Positions 1 to 8,561 of a DNA stretch of 64,000 nucleotides are shown piece after piece. The notes below the pieces were generated by a model. That model saw only the letters and a program-made list of their open reading frames with translations. It was not told the DNA's origin and ran no database searches. The DNA lies in the NCBI RefSeq assembly GCF_006717145.1, contig NZ_VFQF01000001.1, positions 806,001 through 870,000 on the forward strand, written 5' to 3'. The stretch is from Humibacillus xanthopallidus (lineage in GTDB: Bacteria > Actinomycetota > Actinomycetes > Actinomycetales > Dermatophilaceae). Position 1 is the first letter of the stretch; every line of letters starts with the position of its first letter. Both the position numbers and the translations under genes were made by a program.

Positions 1-1007
1 CGGCCGGCATCGACTACGCGACCAAGGGCACGGGTGCGGTGGGCGGACGCACCATCACGATCACCGAGGCGGACGACGCCGGTGACCCCGCCAAGGCCGT
101 CGCCTCGGCGACCGACCTCATCGGTCAGGGCAACACGATCATCGCCGGCTCCACGTCGTCCGGCGTGGCGCTGCAGGTCGCACCCCTCGCCAAGGACAAC
201 AAGGTCCTCTTCATCTCGGGGCCGGCCGCCGCCGACGCCGTCACCGGCGCGAACAAGTACACCTTCCGCTCCGGTCGCCAGACCTACCAGGACGTCGCGA
301 CCGCTGGCTCGATGCTCGGCGACGTCAAGGGCAAGAAGGTCACCGTCCTCGCGCAGGACAGCGCGTTCGGCAAGGCCAACGTGGCGGCCGTCACCGCGGT
401 GCTCGGCGCCAAGGGTGCGACCGTCGACTCCGTCGAGGTGCCTGCAGCCGCAACCGATCTCACGCCCTTCGCGACGAAGGTCAAGACCGCCGCACCTGAC
501 CTGCTCTTCGTCGCCTGGGCTGGTGCCAACGCCACCGCGATGTGGACGACGCTGGGGCAGCAGGGTGTCTTCGACCAGACGAAGGTCGTCACCGGCCTCG
601 ACATCAAGCCCACGCACGCGCTCTTCGGCGAGGTCGGCACGAAGATCAACTTCCTGTCGCACTTCTTCGAGGGGGCGACCGACAACTCCGCCTACCAGGC
701 GCTGGACAAGGGCCTCAAGGCCCAGGGCTCGACCGTCGACCTCTTCACCAACGACGGCTTCGTCGCGGGCCAGATGATCGTGCATGCCCTCGAGGCCGGC
801 GGCGACGTCGACTCCATGGTCTCCGCGCTCGAGGGCTGGAGCTTCGAGGGACCGAAGGGTCAGCTGACGATCCGGCCCGAGGACCACGCCCTCCTGCAGC
901 CGATGTTCACCGCCTCGCTCAAGAAGGACGGCAGCAACGTCGTGCCGCAGCTCGTCGACACGCTCTCGCCCGAGGCCGTGGCTCCTCCGGTCAGCCCCTT
1001 CAAGTGA
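1..1007 (+). CDS. ABC transporter substrate-binding protein, branched-chain amino acid type (5' end missing)
   Basis: The reading frame is open from the left edge (first full codon at position 3) and ends with TGA at 1005-1007, so the start, signal peptide and first part of lobe I are outside the window. About 334 residues remain. They have the alternating alpha/beta pattern of a type-1 periplasmic binding protein of the LivK/Peripla_BP_6 family, which captures the solute outside the membrane and delivers it to the permease. Sixteen bases separate it from the ATPase gene, followed by four more coupled genes, so it heads or nearly heads a complete transporter operon. The substrate cannot be read from sequence: amino acids are usual for the family, but amides, urea and aromatic acids are also known. 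Confidence 0.85.
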   Translation, partial: AGIDYATKGTGAVGGRTITITEADDAGDPAKAVASATDLIGQGNTIIAGSTSSGVALQVAPLAKDNKVLFISGPAAADAVTGANKYTFRSGRQTYQDVATAGSMLGDVKGKKVTVLAQDSAFGKANVAAVTAVLGAKGATVDSVEVPAAATDLTPFATKVKTAAPDLLFVAWAGANATAMWTTLGQQGVFDQTKVVTGLDIKPTHALFGEVGTKINFLSHFFEGATDNSAYQALDKGLKAQGSTVDLFTNDGFVAGQMIVHALEAGGDVDSMVSALEGWSFEGPKGQLTIRPEDHALLQPMFTASLKKDGSNVVPQLVDTLSPEAVAPPVSPFK

Positions 1008-1023
1008 CCGGCGGCGACACGAC

Positions 1024-1758
1024 GTGATCACCGCAACCGGTGTCGGCTGGAAGGTCGGCGGCGCCCAGATCCTGCACGACGTCACACTGACCGTCGGCAC
1101 CGGTGAGCTGCTCGGCATCATCGGCCCGAACGGCGCCGGCAAGTCCTCGCTCGTCAACATCCTCAGCGGGGTGACGCGACCCACCTCGGGGCGAATCACT
1201 CTGCAGGACAGAGACGTCACGAGATCGAGCGCGACGGCGCGGGCGCGCATGGGTCTCGCCCGCTCGTTCCAGACCTCGGCGCTCTTCGACGGCCTCACGG
1301 CCGGTGAGAACGTGAGGCTCGCCGTCCAGGCCGCCGGGCCGGCCCCGTTCAGCCCGTTCCGGGCTGCAGGGTCGGCCTCCGGCCGGCAGGTCGACGACCT
1401 GCTCGACCGGGTCCGTATGCCGGGTCGCGGAGCCACGATCGCCCGAGACCTCTCGCATGGCGACCGTCGCAAGCTCGAGCTCGCGATGGCGCTCGCGTCC
1501 GCGCCCTCGACGCTCCTGCTCGACGAACCGATGGCCGGGGTGTCTGCGGAGGACGTCGACGGACTGTCGGAGATCATCGGCGAGGTGCGCGACTCCGGCG
1601 TGGCCGTCGCGATGGTGGAGCACCACATGCACGTTGTGCTCGGGCTGGCCGACCGCGTTGCCGTCCTCCACCACGGTGAGCTGCTCGCGGTCGGCGCCCC
1701 GGCCGAGGTCACCTCCGACGAGCGCGTCCAGCACGCCTACCTGGGAGAAGCACTGTGA
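1024..1758 (+). CDS. livG: ABC transporter ATP-binding protein, LivG type
   Basis: A 244-residue ABC ATPase, normal for LivG. Walker A GPNGAGKSS is at residues 34-42, the ABC signature is a variant LSHGD at 143-147, Walker B TLLLDEP at 163-169, and the H-loop histidine is near 200. It hydrolyses ATP on the cytoplasmic face to drive import together with the LivF-type ATPase and two permeases. The start is GTG at 1024 with only a weak ribosome site, consistent with reading from the upstream mRNA. Its stop overlaps the next start by four bases (GTGA), indicating translational coupling. The symbol refers to the family; the substrate is not established. Confidence 0.9.
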   Translation: MITATGVGWKVGGAQILHDVTLTVGTGELLGIIGPNGAGKSSLVNILSGVTRPTSGRITLQDRDVTRSSATARARMGLARSFQTSALFDGLTAGENVRLAVQAAGPAPFSPFRAAGSASGRQVDDLLDRVRMPGRGATIARDLSHGDRRKLELAMALASAPSTLLLDEPMAGVSAEDVDGLSEIIGEVRDSGVAVAMVEHHMHVVLGLADRVAVLHHGELLAVGAPAEVTSDERVQHAYLGEAL

Positions 1759-2486
1759 ACGACAACCGGCCCGCGCCGGCCGTCCTTTCCGTCACCGACC
1801 TCCACGTGCACTACGGCGGTTCCCACATCCTCCAGGGAGTCACTTTCGACGTGCCCGCCACGGGGGTCACCGCCCTGCTCGGTCGCAACGGTGTCGGCAA
1901 GACGACGACCCTCAAGGCGATCATCGGTCTCGCCCCCCGCTCTGGTCGAATCACATTGCGGGGCAACGAGATCCAAACGCAGCGCACCTCACGCATCGTC
2001 CGTGAAGGCATCGGCTACGTGCCTGAGGACCGCGAGGTCTTCGGCGGCCTGACCGTCGACGAGAACCTGCGTCTCGTCGACCCCGACCGTGGGGTCGAAG
2101 CGCCCGTCGTCGCCGAGCTCTTCCCCGACCTCGTCGGCCGGCGCGACCAGCTGGCCGGCACCCTCTCAGGGGGCCAGCAGCAGATGGTCTCCCTCGCGCG
2201 GGTGCTGCTGCGGCGCAACGACCTGCTCCTCATCGACGAGCCGACCAAGGGCCTGGCCCCCAAGCTCGTCACGGAGGTGGCCGACGTGCTCGCGGAGGTG
2301 GCCCGCACGACACCGATCCTGCTCGTGGAGCAGAACCTCCCGCTCGTGCGCCGCATCGCCGACCAGGTCGTCGTCATCGACGCCGGCCGCGTGGTCCACC
2401 GCGGCGACGCCGCGGAGCTCGTCGCCGACCCGGCCCTGACGCGAGAGCTTCTCGGTGTCGCGATGCGGCGGGAGGGGGCGGCATGA
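1755..2486 (+). CDS. livF: ABC transporter ATP-binding protein, LivF type
   Basis: The second ABC ATPase of the importer, 243 residues. Walker A GRNGVGKTT is at 43-51, a canonical LSGGQ at 137-141, and Walker B LLLIDEP at 157-163. It forms the nucleotide-binding pair with the LivG-type protein. The start is GTG at 1755, inside the stop of the previous gene, and its own TGA overlaps the ATG of the permease gene (ATGA, 2483-2486). The unbroken chain of four-base overlaps argues for equimolar production of the complex. Confidence 0.9.
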   Translation: MNDNRPAPAVLSVTDLHVHYGGSHILQGVTFDVPATGVTALLGRNGVGKTTTLKAIIGLAPRSGRITLRGNEIQTQRTSRIVREGIGYVPEDREVFGGLTVDENLRLVDPDRGVEAPVVAELFPDLVGRRDQLAGTLSGGQQQMVSLARVLLRRNDLLLIDEPTKGLAPKLVTEVADVLAEVARTTPILLVEQNLPLVRRIADQVVVIDAGRVVHRGDAAELVADPALTRELLGVAMRREGAA

Positions 2487-3367
2487 GCGACCTGCTCCTC
2501 CTGCTCGTCACCGGCCTCGGCCTCGGCGCCCTCTACTTCCTCGCCGCGAGCGGCCTCAGCCTCATCTACGGACTCATGGGCGTGCTCAACTTCGCCCACG
2601 GGGTCTTCATGACCGCAGGCGCGTATGCCGGGTGGCTGACCATGGGGGACCTGCCGCAGTCCCTGCCCGTCGGGGCGCGCCTCGCCGTTGGCGTCGTGGT
2701 CGCGATCGCCGTCGGGGCCGTCATCGGCCTCGTCGTCGAGGTCGTGCTCATCCGGCCGCTCTACCGCCACCACATCCAGCAGGTCCTCGTGACCGTCGGC
2801 CTCTCCCTCGCGGGAGTCGCTGCGGCACAGGGCATCTGGGGAGCCGACCCGCGTCCCGTCGAGACGCCGACCTGGATGAGCGGCACCACGGTGGTCCTCG
2901 GCGCGCGGCTGCCCAACGACCGGTTCGTCTACATCGCCGTCGCGCTCCTGCTGCTCGCCGGACTGCTGGCCCTGCTGCGCTACACGCGGCTCGGTCTCGT
3001 CATCCGCGCCGGCGTCGAGAACCGCACGATGGTCGAGGCCCTCGGCATCGACGTCCAGCGCACCTTCACCATCGTCTTCGCCATCGGGGGAGCGGCGGCA
3101 GGGCTCGCCGGGGTCCTCTACTCGCAGTATGCCGGGGCCGTCTCGCCCGGGCAGGGCGGGTCGCTGCTCATCTACGCCTTCATCGTCGTCGTCATCGGCG
3201 GGATGGGGTCGCTGACCGGAACGGCGGTCGCGGCGGTCGTCGTCGGCCTCGTGCAGCAGCTGGCCAACTACTACGCCGCGAGCGGAGTCGGTGACCTGTC
3301 GGTCGTGCTCCTGCTCGCCCTCGTGCTGCTCCTGCGGCCGTCGTCCCTGAAGGGAGCCACCGCATGA
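2483..3367 (+). CDS. livH: ABC transporter permease, LivH type
   Basis: A 294-residue polytopic membrane protein of the BPD_transp_2 family with about eight hydrophobic segments. It has family features such as an N-terminal ASGLSLIYGLMGVLNFAHG stretch, where the NFAHG motif is typical of LivH, and a GGMGSLTG-like loop near residue 240 that contacts the ATPases. It forms half of the transmembrane channel. It is coupled to livF upstream and to the second permease downstream by ATGA overlaps. Confidence 0.9.
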   Translation: MSDLLLLLVTGLGLGALYFLAASGLSLIYGLMGVLNFAHGVFMTAGAYAGWLTMGDLPQSLPVGARLAVGVVVAIAVGAVIGLVVEVVLIRPLYRHHIQQVLVTVGLSLAGVAAAQGIWGADPRPVETPTWMSGTTVVLGARLPNDRFVYIAVALLLLAGLLALLRYTRLGLVIRAGVENRTMVEALGIDVQRTFTIVFAIGGAAAGLAGVLYSQYAGAVSPGQGGSLLIYAFIVVVIGGMGSLTGTAVAAVVVGLVQQLANYYAASGVGDLSVVLLLALVLLLRPSSLKGATA

Positions 3368-4488
3368 CCTCCCAGGCCAGCGACGTCACCGAGGCGCCCG
3401 AGGGCGCGGAGCCGGCCACCCGGCATACCGCGGAGCCGGAGGCGGCACGCGGCCCACGGCGACGACCGTGGAAGGTCGTGGTGCCGCTGCTCGTGCTGGC
3501 GGTGCTCGCCTACCTGCCCTACGTGCCGGCCGAGCTGCCGGGCCTGCTGCCCGGTCGGGTCAACGGTCCCGGATCGATGCAGCTGCTCGCCACCTGCCTC
3601 GTCATCGCCGGTATCGCCCTGTCCTACGACGTGCTCTTCGGGCGCACGGGCCTGCTCAGCTTCGGGCACGCGCTCTTCGTCGCGTCGGGCAGCTACCTGC
3701 TGACCATCTCGCTCTCGACGTGGGCGCTTCCACTGCCGGTGGCGATCGCCCTGGCCCTCCTCGCCTCGACGGTGCTGTCGCTCGTCGTCGGCGCCGTGGC
3801 GCTGCGCGTGGGCGGCATCGCGTTCGCCATGGTGACGCTCGCCTTCGCGCAGGCCGCCTCGATCATCGTCATGCGCAACCCGGGCGGCGTGACCGGCGGC
3901 GAGGAGGGCAAGGTGCTCGACCGCGACGCCGTGCCCGCCCTGCTCGTCGGGGTCGCCAATGCGCCCTACCGCTACTGGCTGGCGCTCGGCTTCGTCGTGC
4001 TCGCCTGGGTCGTCGTGACCCTGCTCATCGGCTCCCGGGCGGGCCGGGCGATGGCGGCCGTGCGCGAGAACGAGTCGCGGGCCGCGGTGCTCGGCCTCGG
4101 CACCTACCGGGTCAAGCTGCTTGCCATCGTCGTCGCCTCGGTGCTCGGAGCCCTCGGTGGCATCGTCCACGCTCTCGTGCTCGGCGGGTCGAACCCGCAT
4201 CTGACGACGTCGGAGTTCACCCTGTCGCTGCTCGTCATGGTCGTGCTCGGCGGCGCGGGCAGCCGGTGGGGCGCCCTCCTCGGCGGGTTCCTCTATGCGT
4301 ACGCCGACGCGCGGCTCGTCGAGGTCAGCGGAGCGGCGTGGCTCGAGCCGTTGCCCGAGGTGGTGCGGCAGGTACTCTCGCAACCCCTGTTCATCCTCGG
4401 CGTGCTCTTCATCGTCGTCGTCTACTTCGCACCCTCGGGCCTCACCGGCCTGGGCGGCAGGCTGATCCGGAAGGCTGGTTCGTCATGA
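3364..4488 (+). CDS. livM: ABC transporter permease, LivM type
   Basis: A 374-residue permease, the second channel subunit. A hydrophilic, charged N-terminal tail of about 38 residues precedes the first membrane segment, which is longer than usual for LivM. The SYDVLFGRTGLLSFGHALF stretch near residue 80 carries the SFGHA motif typical of LivM, and a GGAGSRWGALLGG loop follows near residue 295. The start is ATG at 3364 in a four-base overlap with livH, and the stop overlaps the hydrolase start at 4485 the same way. Confidence 0.9.
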   Translation: MTSQASDVTEAPEGAEPATRHTAEPEAARGPRRRPWKVVVPLLVLAVLAYLPYVPAELPGLLPGRVNGPGSMQLLATCLVIAGIALSYDVLFGRTGLLSFGHALFVASGSYLLTISLSTWALPLPVAIALALLASTVLSLVVGAVALRVGGIAFAMVTLAFAQAASIIVMRNPGGVTGGEEGKVLDRDAVPALLVGVANAPYRYWLALGFVVLAWVVVTLLIGSRAGRAMAAVRENESRAAVLGLGTYRVKLLAIVVASVLGALGGIVHALVLGGSNPHLTTSEFTLSLLVMVVLGGAGSRWGALLGGFLYAYADARLVEVSGAAWLEPLPEVVRQVLSQPLFILGVLFIVVVYFAPSGLTGLGGRLIRKAGSS

Positions 4489-5408
4489 GCACGGAGTCCG
4501 CGTTCGTCATCGAGCTGGCGGAGGGTCATCTCGCCATCCACGACCTGACGGTCGGCACGGCCGGGCCCGATGCCCCCGTCGTGCTCGCCGCGCACGGCAT
4601 CACGGCCAACGGGCTGTCGTGGCAGCGGGTCGCCGAGGAGGTCGACCGCCGGCACGGACCGGGAGCGGTGCGCTTCCTCGCGCCCGACCTTCGCGGCCGC
4701 GGCGACAGCCGGAGTGCGCCCGGGCCATACGGCCTGGCGGTGCACGCGGCCGACCTCGCCTCGATGGCCTCGGTCTTCGGGGCGGCGCCTGTGGTCGTCG
4801 GTCACTCCATGGGGGCCTTCGTCGCCGCCCTCGCCGCCGATCTCCACCCCGACCGCTTCACGGGGGTCGTGCTCGTCGACGGTGGTCTCGCCTTCCCGGT
4901 GGCTCCGGACCTCGACATCGACGCGACGCTCCAGGCCGTCATCGGCCCTGCCATGGATCGGCTCTCGATGCGTTTTGCAGACCCGCAGGCGTATCTCGAC
5001 TTCTGGGCCCAGCACCCGGCCCTCGGACCGGTGCTACAGGGCCCGGGCGGGGACGCCGCACGCCGCTACATCGAGCACGACCTCGTCGAGGACGGCGCCG
5101 GCCAGTGGCGCAGCACCTGTGTGCTGGAGGCGGTGCGGGCCGACGGCGCCGACGTGCTCGCCGGTCTACAGGCCCATGCCGCCGTGCGCCACCTCGCAGC
5201 GAAGGGGGTCCCGGTCGAGCTGCTGTGGGCACGCCGAGGCATGTTCGACGAACCCCAGGGGCTCTACGACCCCGCACGGCTGGCCGCCCTCGACGTGCCG
5301 GAGCAGGTCCGGCTCACCGAGGTCGACGCCAACCACTACGACATCGTGCTCGGCGATGGCGGGGTCGCCGCCGTCGTCGACGCCATCGACCGCCGGCTCG
5401 GAGCCTGA
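4485..5408 (+). CDS. Alpha/beta hydrolase coupled to the transporter operon
   Basis: A 307-residue alpha/beta-hydrolase-fold protein. An oxyanion-region AAHGITAN lies near residue 34, the nucleophile elbow GHSMG has Ser108, and a likely catalytic histidine is His284 in DANHYD. The frame is open far upstream, but ATG 4485 is chosen because it makes an ATGA overlap with livM and leaves the family-typical N terminus. No signal peptide is visible, so it is probably cytoplasmic. Because its translation is coupled to an importer, a simple reading is that it hydrolyses an ester, amide or lactone that the transporter brings in. That is inference; the substrate is unknown. Confidence 0.85.
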   Translation: MSTESAFVIELAEGHLAIHDLTVGTAGPDAPVVLAAHGITANGLSWQRVAEEVDRRHGPGAVRFLAPDLRGRGDSRSAPGPYGLAVHAADLASMASVFGAAPVVVGHSMGAFVAALAADLHPDRFTGVVLVDGGLAFPVAPDLDIDATLQAVIGPAMDRLSMRFADPQAYLDFWAQHPALGPVLQGPGGDAARRYIEHDLVEDGAGQWRSTCVLEAVRADGADVLAGLQAHAAVRHLAAKGVPVELLWARRGMFDEPQGLYDPARLAALDVPEQVRLTEVDANHYDIVLGDGGVAAVVDAIDRRLGA

Positions 5409-5434
5409 GTCCCGATCACCCACCCCACACCTCC

Positions 5435-5535
5435 TCGAGTGGCCGCGCCGCCTCACCCGTCTCACACCCGGATGGGAAAGCGCGGCCACTCGACTGTGAT
5501 GTGGTGGGGCTGGTGTGGTTTTGCGGCCACTCGAC
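5435..5535. repeat. Intergenic inverted/direct repeat array I
   Basis: The spacer between the convergent hydrolase and PucR genes holds three copies of a short word. The first is inverted (TCGAGTGGCCGCGC, 5435-5448). The second is its exact reverse complement (GCGCGGCCACTCGA, 5480-5493), giving a perfect 14-bp stem with a 31-base loop. The third is direct (GCGGCCACTCGAC, 5523-5535) and starts 41 bases after the equivalent point of copy two. RNA from either strand could fold, so a bidirectional terminator or RNA-processing site is plausible. The architecture matches the array at 20591-20752 although the repeated words differ. Confidence 0.75.
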
Positions 5536-5555
5536 GGTGACTGACTCTGGGTGGG

Positions 5556-7436
5556 TCAGCGAGGGGCTTGCAGGGCCCGCAGGCGCAGGGCCAGCTGCAG
5601 CTCGAGCGCGTCGTCGGGCTGCTGCCAGGTCTCGCCGAGCAGGGCCGAGATGCGCTCGAGGCGCTGCGACACGGTGTTGACGTGCACGTGGAGGGTGCCG
5701 GCCGCGTGCCGCGGGCTGCCGCCGGCAGCGAAGTAGGCCGCGAGGGTGCCGACGAGGTCGGTGCCGCGTCGGGCGTCGTAGTCGAGCAGGGGTCCGAGGA
5801 GCCGGCGGACGTAGGAGTCGACGTCCGGGTCCGAGCCGACGATGAGCCCGGCGAAGCCGAGCTGGGTGGCGGCAGCCCCGATGCCGCGGTGGCCGAGGGC
5901 GATGAGGGCACTGACGGTGCGGGCGCCCTCCTCGTGCGCGGAGGGGATGCGACCGAGCTCGCTGATCGGGCCGACGCCTGCCACGGTGACGCACGTGCGC
6001 TTGCCGATTCGGGCGGCGACGGCCTTCGCCAGGCTGGCCGCGTCGTCACTCTCGTCGTCGGGCACGAGTGCGACGACGTCTCCGTCGTGGGAGCCGACGA
6101 GGGCGCCGGGCCCGGCGGCGGCACTGGCCGAGATGAGCAGCGCCCGGTGGCCAGCCGGGCTGTCACCGCGAATCACGAGCAGGCAGAACGGTCGTCGTGC
6201 ATCGAAGCCGGCGGTCGTGGCGAGCTGCGTGCGTTCCTCGGTCGACCCTCGTGCGGCGACGAGGTCGCTGACGAGCCGGTTGCGGGCCGACTGCCGGGCA
6301 TCCGCAGCCTGCCGCTCGAAGAGCATGACGAGAGCAGTGACGACCCCGGCGCGCTCGAGCGTGCGCTGGTCGGAGTCACCCAGGGCGCCGACGGACCCGA
6401 CATAGATCGTGCCGAGGCGTTCACGGGCAGCAGTGACGGCGACGGCGTAGGTGCCGTCGCGCTCGACGAGCCGTCCGGAGGCGAGGCCGGGGAGGGCGTC
6501 GAGACCGCCGAAGGGGCCACCACCCGACTCGTCGGTCTCGGGGGCGGGGCCTGCCGAGCTGCGGCGCTCACCCGCCTCGTCGACGAGCACGGCCCAGCCG
6601 CCGAGGAGCTCGGCGAGGGCGTGGGTGATGTCGTCGACGCCACCGCCGTGGAGCACGAGGGAGGCGAAGCGGTCGTGTGCGGCTGCCGCCTTCTCGACGC
6701 CATCGGCATACTGCCGCACGGTTTCGTGAGCCTCGGAGAGTGCGGCCAGCGCGTTCTCGGCGTCGGCGAGGGCTCGGGTCTGCACGAGGGTCACCGCCGC
6801 CAGCGTGGCGAGGTTGCCGAGGAGGGCGACCTCCTCGCGGGTGAAGGGTCGCGATGACCGGTTGGCGGCGAAGAGCACACCGACGAAGTGGGACTCGACG
6901 ATGAGCGGTGTGCCGCAGATCGCGGTGATCCCCTCCTCCCCGACGGCGCCGTCGATGGCGCTCGTGTGGCGGAAGCGCTCGTCGGACCAGTAGTCGGCGG
7001 TCCAGTAGGGCTTGTGGGTCGAGGCGACGAGGCCACCGAGACCGGCGCCGAGGGCGAGGCGCACCGACTGGAAGGCGGCCGACACCGAGCCGTCCGTGGC
7101 CCGCATGAAGGTGTCGCCTGCCTCGGCGTCGTAGAGCGTGAGGTAGGCGAGGTCGGTCGAGAGCAGCCGCCGCGCGCGTCGCACGATGGCGTCGAGCACC
7201 TCGCCCGGGTCGTCGGCCGTCGAGAGCTCGCGTGCCGTGTCGAGCAGGGCGGCCAGCCCCGCCTCGCGCTGCTGGTGCACCTCGCGCGTCTGGGTGATGC
7301 GCAGGGCGAGGTCACGCGCCCCCGCGGGGGCGGGGGCAGCAGCGATCTGTGCAACCGGCGCGTCGGCCGCGAGCAGCTCGAGCAGGGTCATCACCTGCTC
7401 GGCCGCCTCGGCGTCGATCTCGCTGTCGGTGGGCAC
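5556..7436 (-). CDS. GAF domain-containing PucR/CdaR-type transcriptional regulator
   Basis: A 626-residue cytoplasmic regulator. Residues about 75-215 form a GAF-like sensory domain, followed by a charged helical linker at about 220-255, a middle region typical of CdaR/PucR regulators, and a C-terminal PucR-type helix-turn-helix (last 65 residues; ...HAAGTLHVHVNTVSQRLERI...). Proteins of this layout respond to small molecules and often control catabolic or transport genes. It is convergent with the transporter/hydrolase operon and lies 48 bases downstream of a 3-hydroxybutyrate dehydrogenase gene on the same strand, so either could be a target. The ligand is unknown. Confidence 0.85.
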   Translation of the reverse strand: MPTDSEIDAEAAEQVMTLLELLAADAPVAQIAAAPAPAGARDLALRITQTREVHQQREAGLAALLDTARELSTADDPGEVLDAIVRRARRLLSTDLAYLTLYDAEAGDTFMRATDGSVSAAFQSVRLALGAGLGGLVASTHKPYWTADYWSDERFRHTSAIDGAVGEEGITAICGTPLIVESHFVGVLFAANRSSRPFTREEVALLGNLATLAAVTLVQTRALADAENALAALSEAHETVRQYADGVEKAAAAHDRFASLVLHGGGVDDITHALAELLGGWAVLVDEAGERRSSAGPAPETDESGGGPFGGLDALPGLASGRLVERDGTYAVAVTAARERLGTIYVGSVGALGDSDQRTLERAGVVTALVMLFERQAADARQSARNRLVSDLVAARGSTEERTQLATTAGFDARRPFCLLVIRGDSPAGHRALLISASAAAGPGALVGSHDGDVVALVPDDESDDAASLAKAVAARIGKRTCVTVAGVGPISELGRIPSAHEEGARTVSALIALGHRGIGAAATQLGFAGLIVGSDPDVDSYVRRLLGPLLDYDARRGTDLVGTLAAYFAAGGSPRHAAGTLHVHVNTVSQRLERISALLGETWQQPDDALELQLALRLRALQAPR

Positions 7437-7484
7437 GGGCAGATCCTAGGCAGTCGGACGCACGGATTGGGCCTGGGGCGGGGG

Positions 7485-8318
7485 TCAGTGCGCCGTCCAG
7501 GCGCCGTCCATCGAGAACGACGTGCCGCTCACCGACGCCGAGGCCGGTCCGCAGAGGAAGAGAGCGAGGGCGGCGACCTCCTCGGGCTCGACGAGCCGCT
7601 TGACCGCGACCGGCTCGAGCATCACCTTGGCGATCACCTCGGCCTCGGGGATGCCGTGTGTGCGGGCCTGGTCGGCGATCTGCTTCTCGACGAGCGCCGT
7701 GCGCACGTAGGCCGGGTTGATGCACGTCGAGGTCACACCGTGTGGCGCCCCCTCCAGGGCGACGACCTTGGACAGCCCCTCGAGGCCGTGCTTGGCCGTG
7801 ACGTAGGCCGCCTTGAAGGCACTGGCGCGCAGCCCGTGGACGCTGGAGACGTTGACGACGCGACCCCAGCCCTGCGCATACATGTGGGGAAGGCTCTGGC
7901 GGATGAGGCGGAAGGGCGCCACGAGCATGAGGTCGAGGATGAGGTCGAAGCGCTCGAGGGGGAAGTCCTCGATGGGGCTGACGTGCTGGATGCCTGCGTT
8001 GTTGACGAGGATGTCGACGTCGGTCGGCAGCGACGCGAGGGCCTCGAGGTCACTGAGGTCGGCGGCGATGGGGTTGATCGAGCTCGTGCCCGCCAGCCGC
8101 GCGAGCCCGGCCTCGTCACGGTCGGCGGCGTGCACCTTGGCGCCCGCAGCCTCGAGGGCGACGGCGATGGCGGCGCCGATGCCGCTCGCGGCTCCGGTGA
8201 CCAGGGCGGTCCGGCCGGTGAGGTCGATGGGGGCGTTCACGGCCGGTCCACCCCGGGCGGGGTCGAGCGGCACGTCCTCGCGAGCGTCGGTGCGAGCGTC
8301 ATTGCGGGCGTCGGGCAT
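7485..8318 (-). CDS. bdhA: 3-hydroxybutyrate dehydrogenase (SDR family)
   Basis: A classical short-chain dehydrogenase/reductase. It has a TGAASGIG cofactor loop, an NNAGIQHV segment followed by SPIEDFP that is characteristic of D-3-hydroxybutyrate dehydrogenases, a catalytic Ser in NVSSVHG and YVTAK (Tyr/Lys). It would oxidise 3-hydroxybutyrate to acetoacetate with NAD+. The start is uncertain. ATG 8318 is preceded by a TACTGT box about seven bases upstream, suggesting a leaderless message. GTG 8240, with a GGGTGG upstream, begins exactly at the family-typical N terminus (NAPIDLTG). The 26 extra residues from 8318 are Asp/Arg-rich and atypical. Confidence 0.85.
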   Translation of the reverse strand: MPDARNDARTDAREDVPLDPARGGPAVNAPIDLTGRTALVTGAASGIGAAIAVALEAAGAKVHAADRDEAGLARLAGTSSINPIAADLSDLEALASLPTDVDILVNNAGIQHVSPIEDFPLERFDLILDLMLVAPFRLIRQSLPHMYAQGWGRVVNVSSVHGLRASAFKAAYVTAKHGLEGLSKVVALEGAPHGVTSTCINPAYVRTALVEKQIADQARTHGIPEAEVIAKVMLEPVAVKRLVEPEEVAALALFLCGPASASVSGTSFSMDGAWTAH

Positions 8319-8525
8319 GCGGGAACAGTAGGGAGCGTGCGTCGGCCCCCCTGTGTGGCCCACCCCCACAAAAGCTCGGGATGCATGTGGCGTGCGACGA
8401 CACGATCCGGTCCGTCGGCCGCCGCTGCCGCGCGCTTCCTCTGCGCGCCAGACCCTGCGTATGGCGCTGTTCGGGAGTCGGCAAAGACTTGGTCAAATCA
8501 CCTCGCACCGCCCCGGAGGGGGTGA

Positions 8526-8551
8526 CGATCGCAGGACCGCCCTCGCGATCG
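8526..8551. promoter_or_regulatory. Inverted repeat upstream of the catalase-LodA gene
   Basis: CGATCGC at 8526-8532 is matched by GCGATCG at 8545-8551, with a 12-base gap. The repeat ends ten bases before the ATG of the fusion gene, and a GGAG ribosome site falls just after it. The position fits an operator or a 5'-UTR hairpin that could control the oxidase gene. No protein partner can be named. Confidence 0.4.
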
Positions 8552-8561
8552 GAGATCCGCC

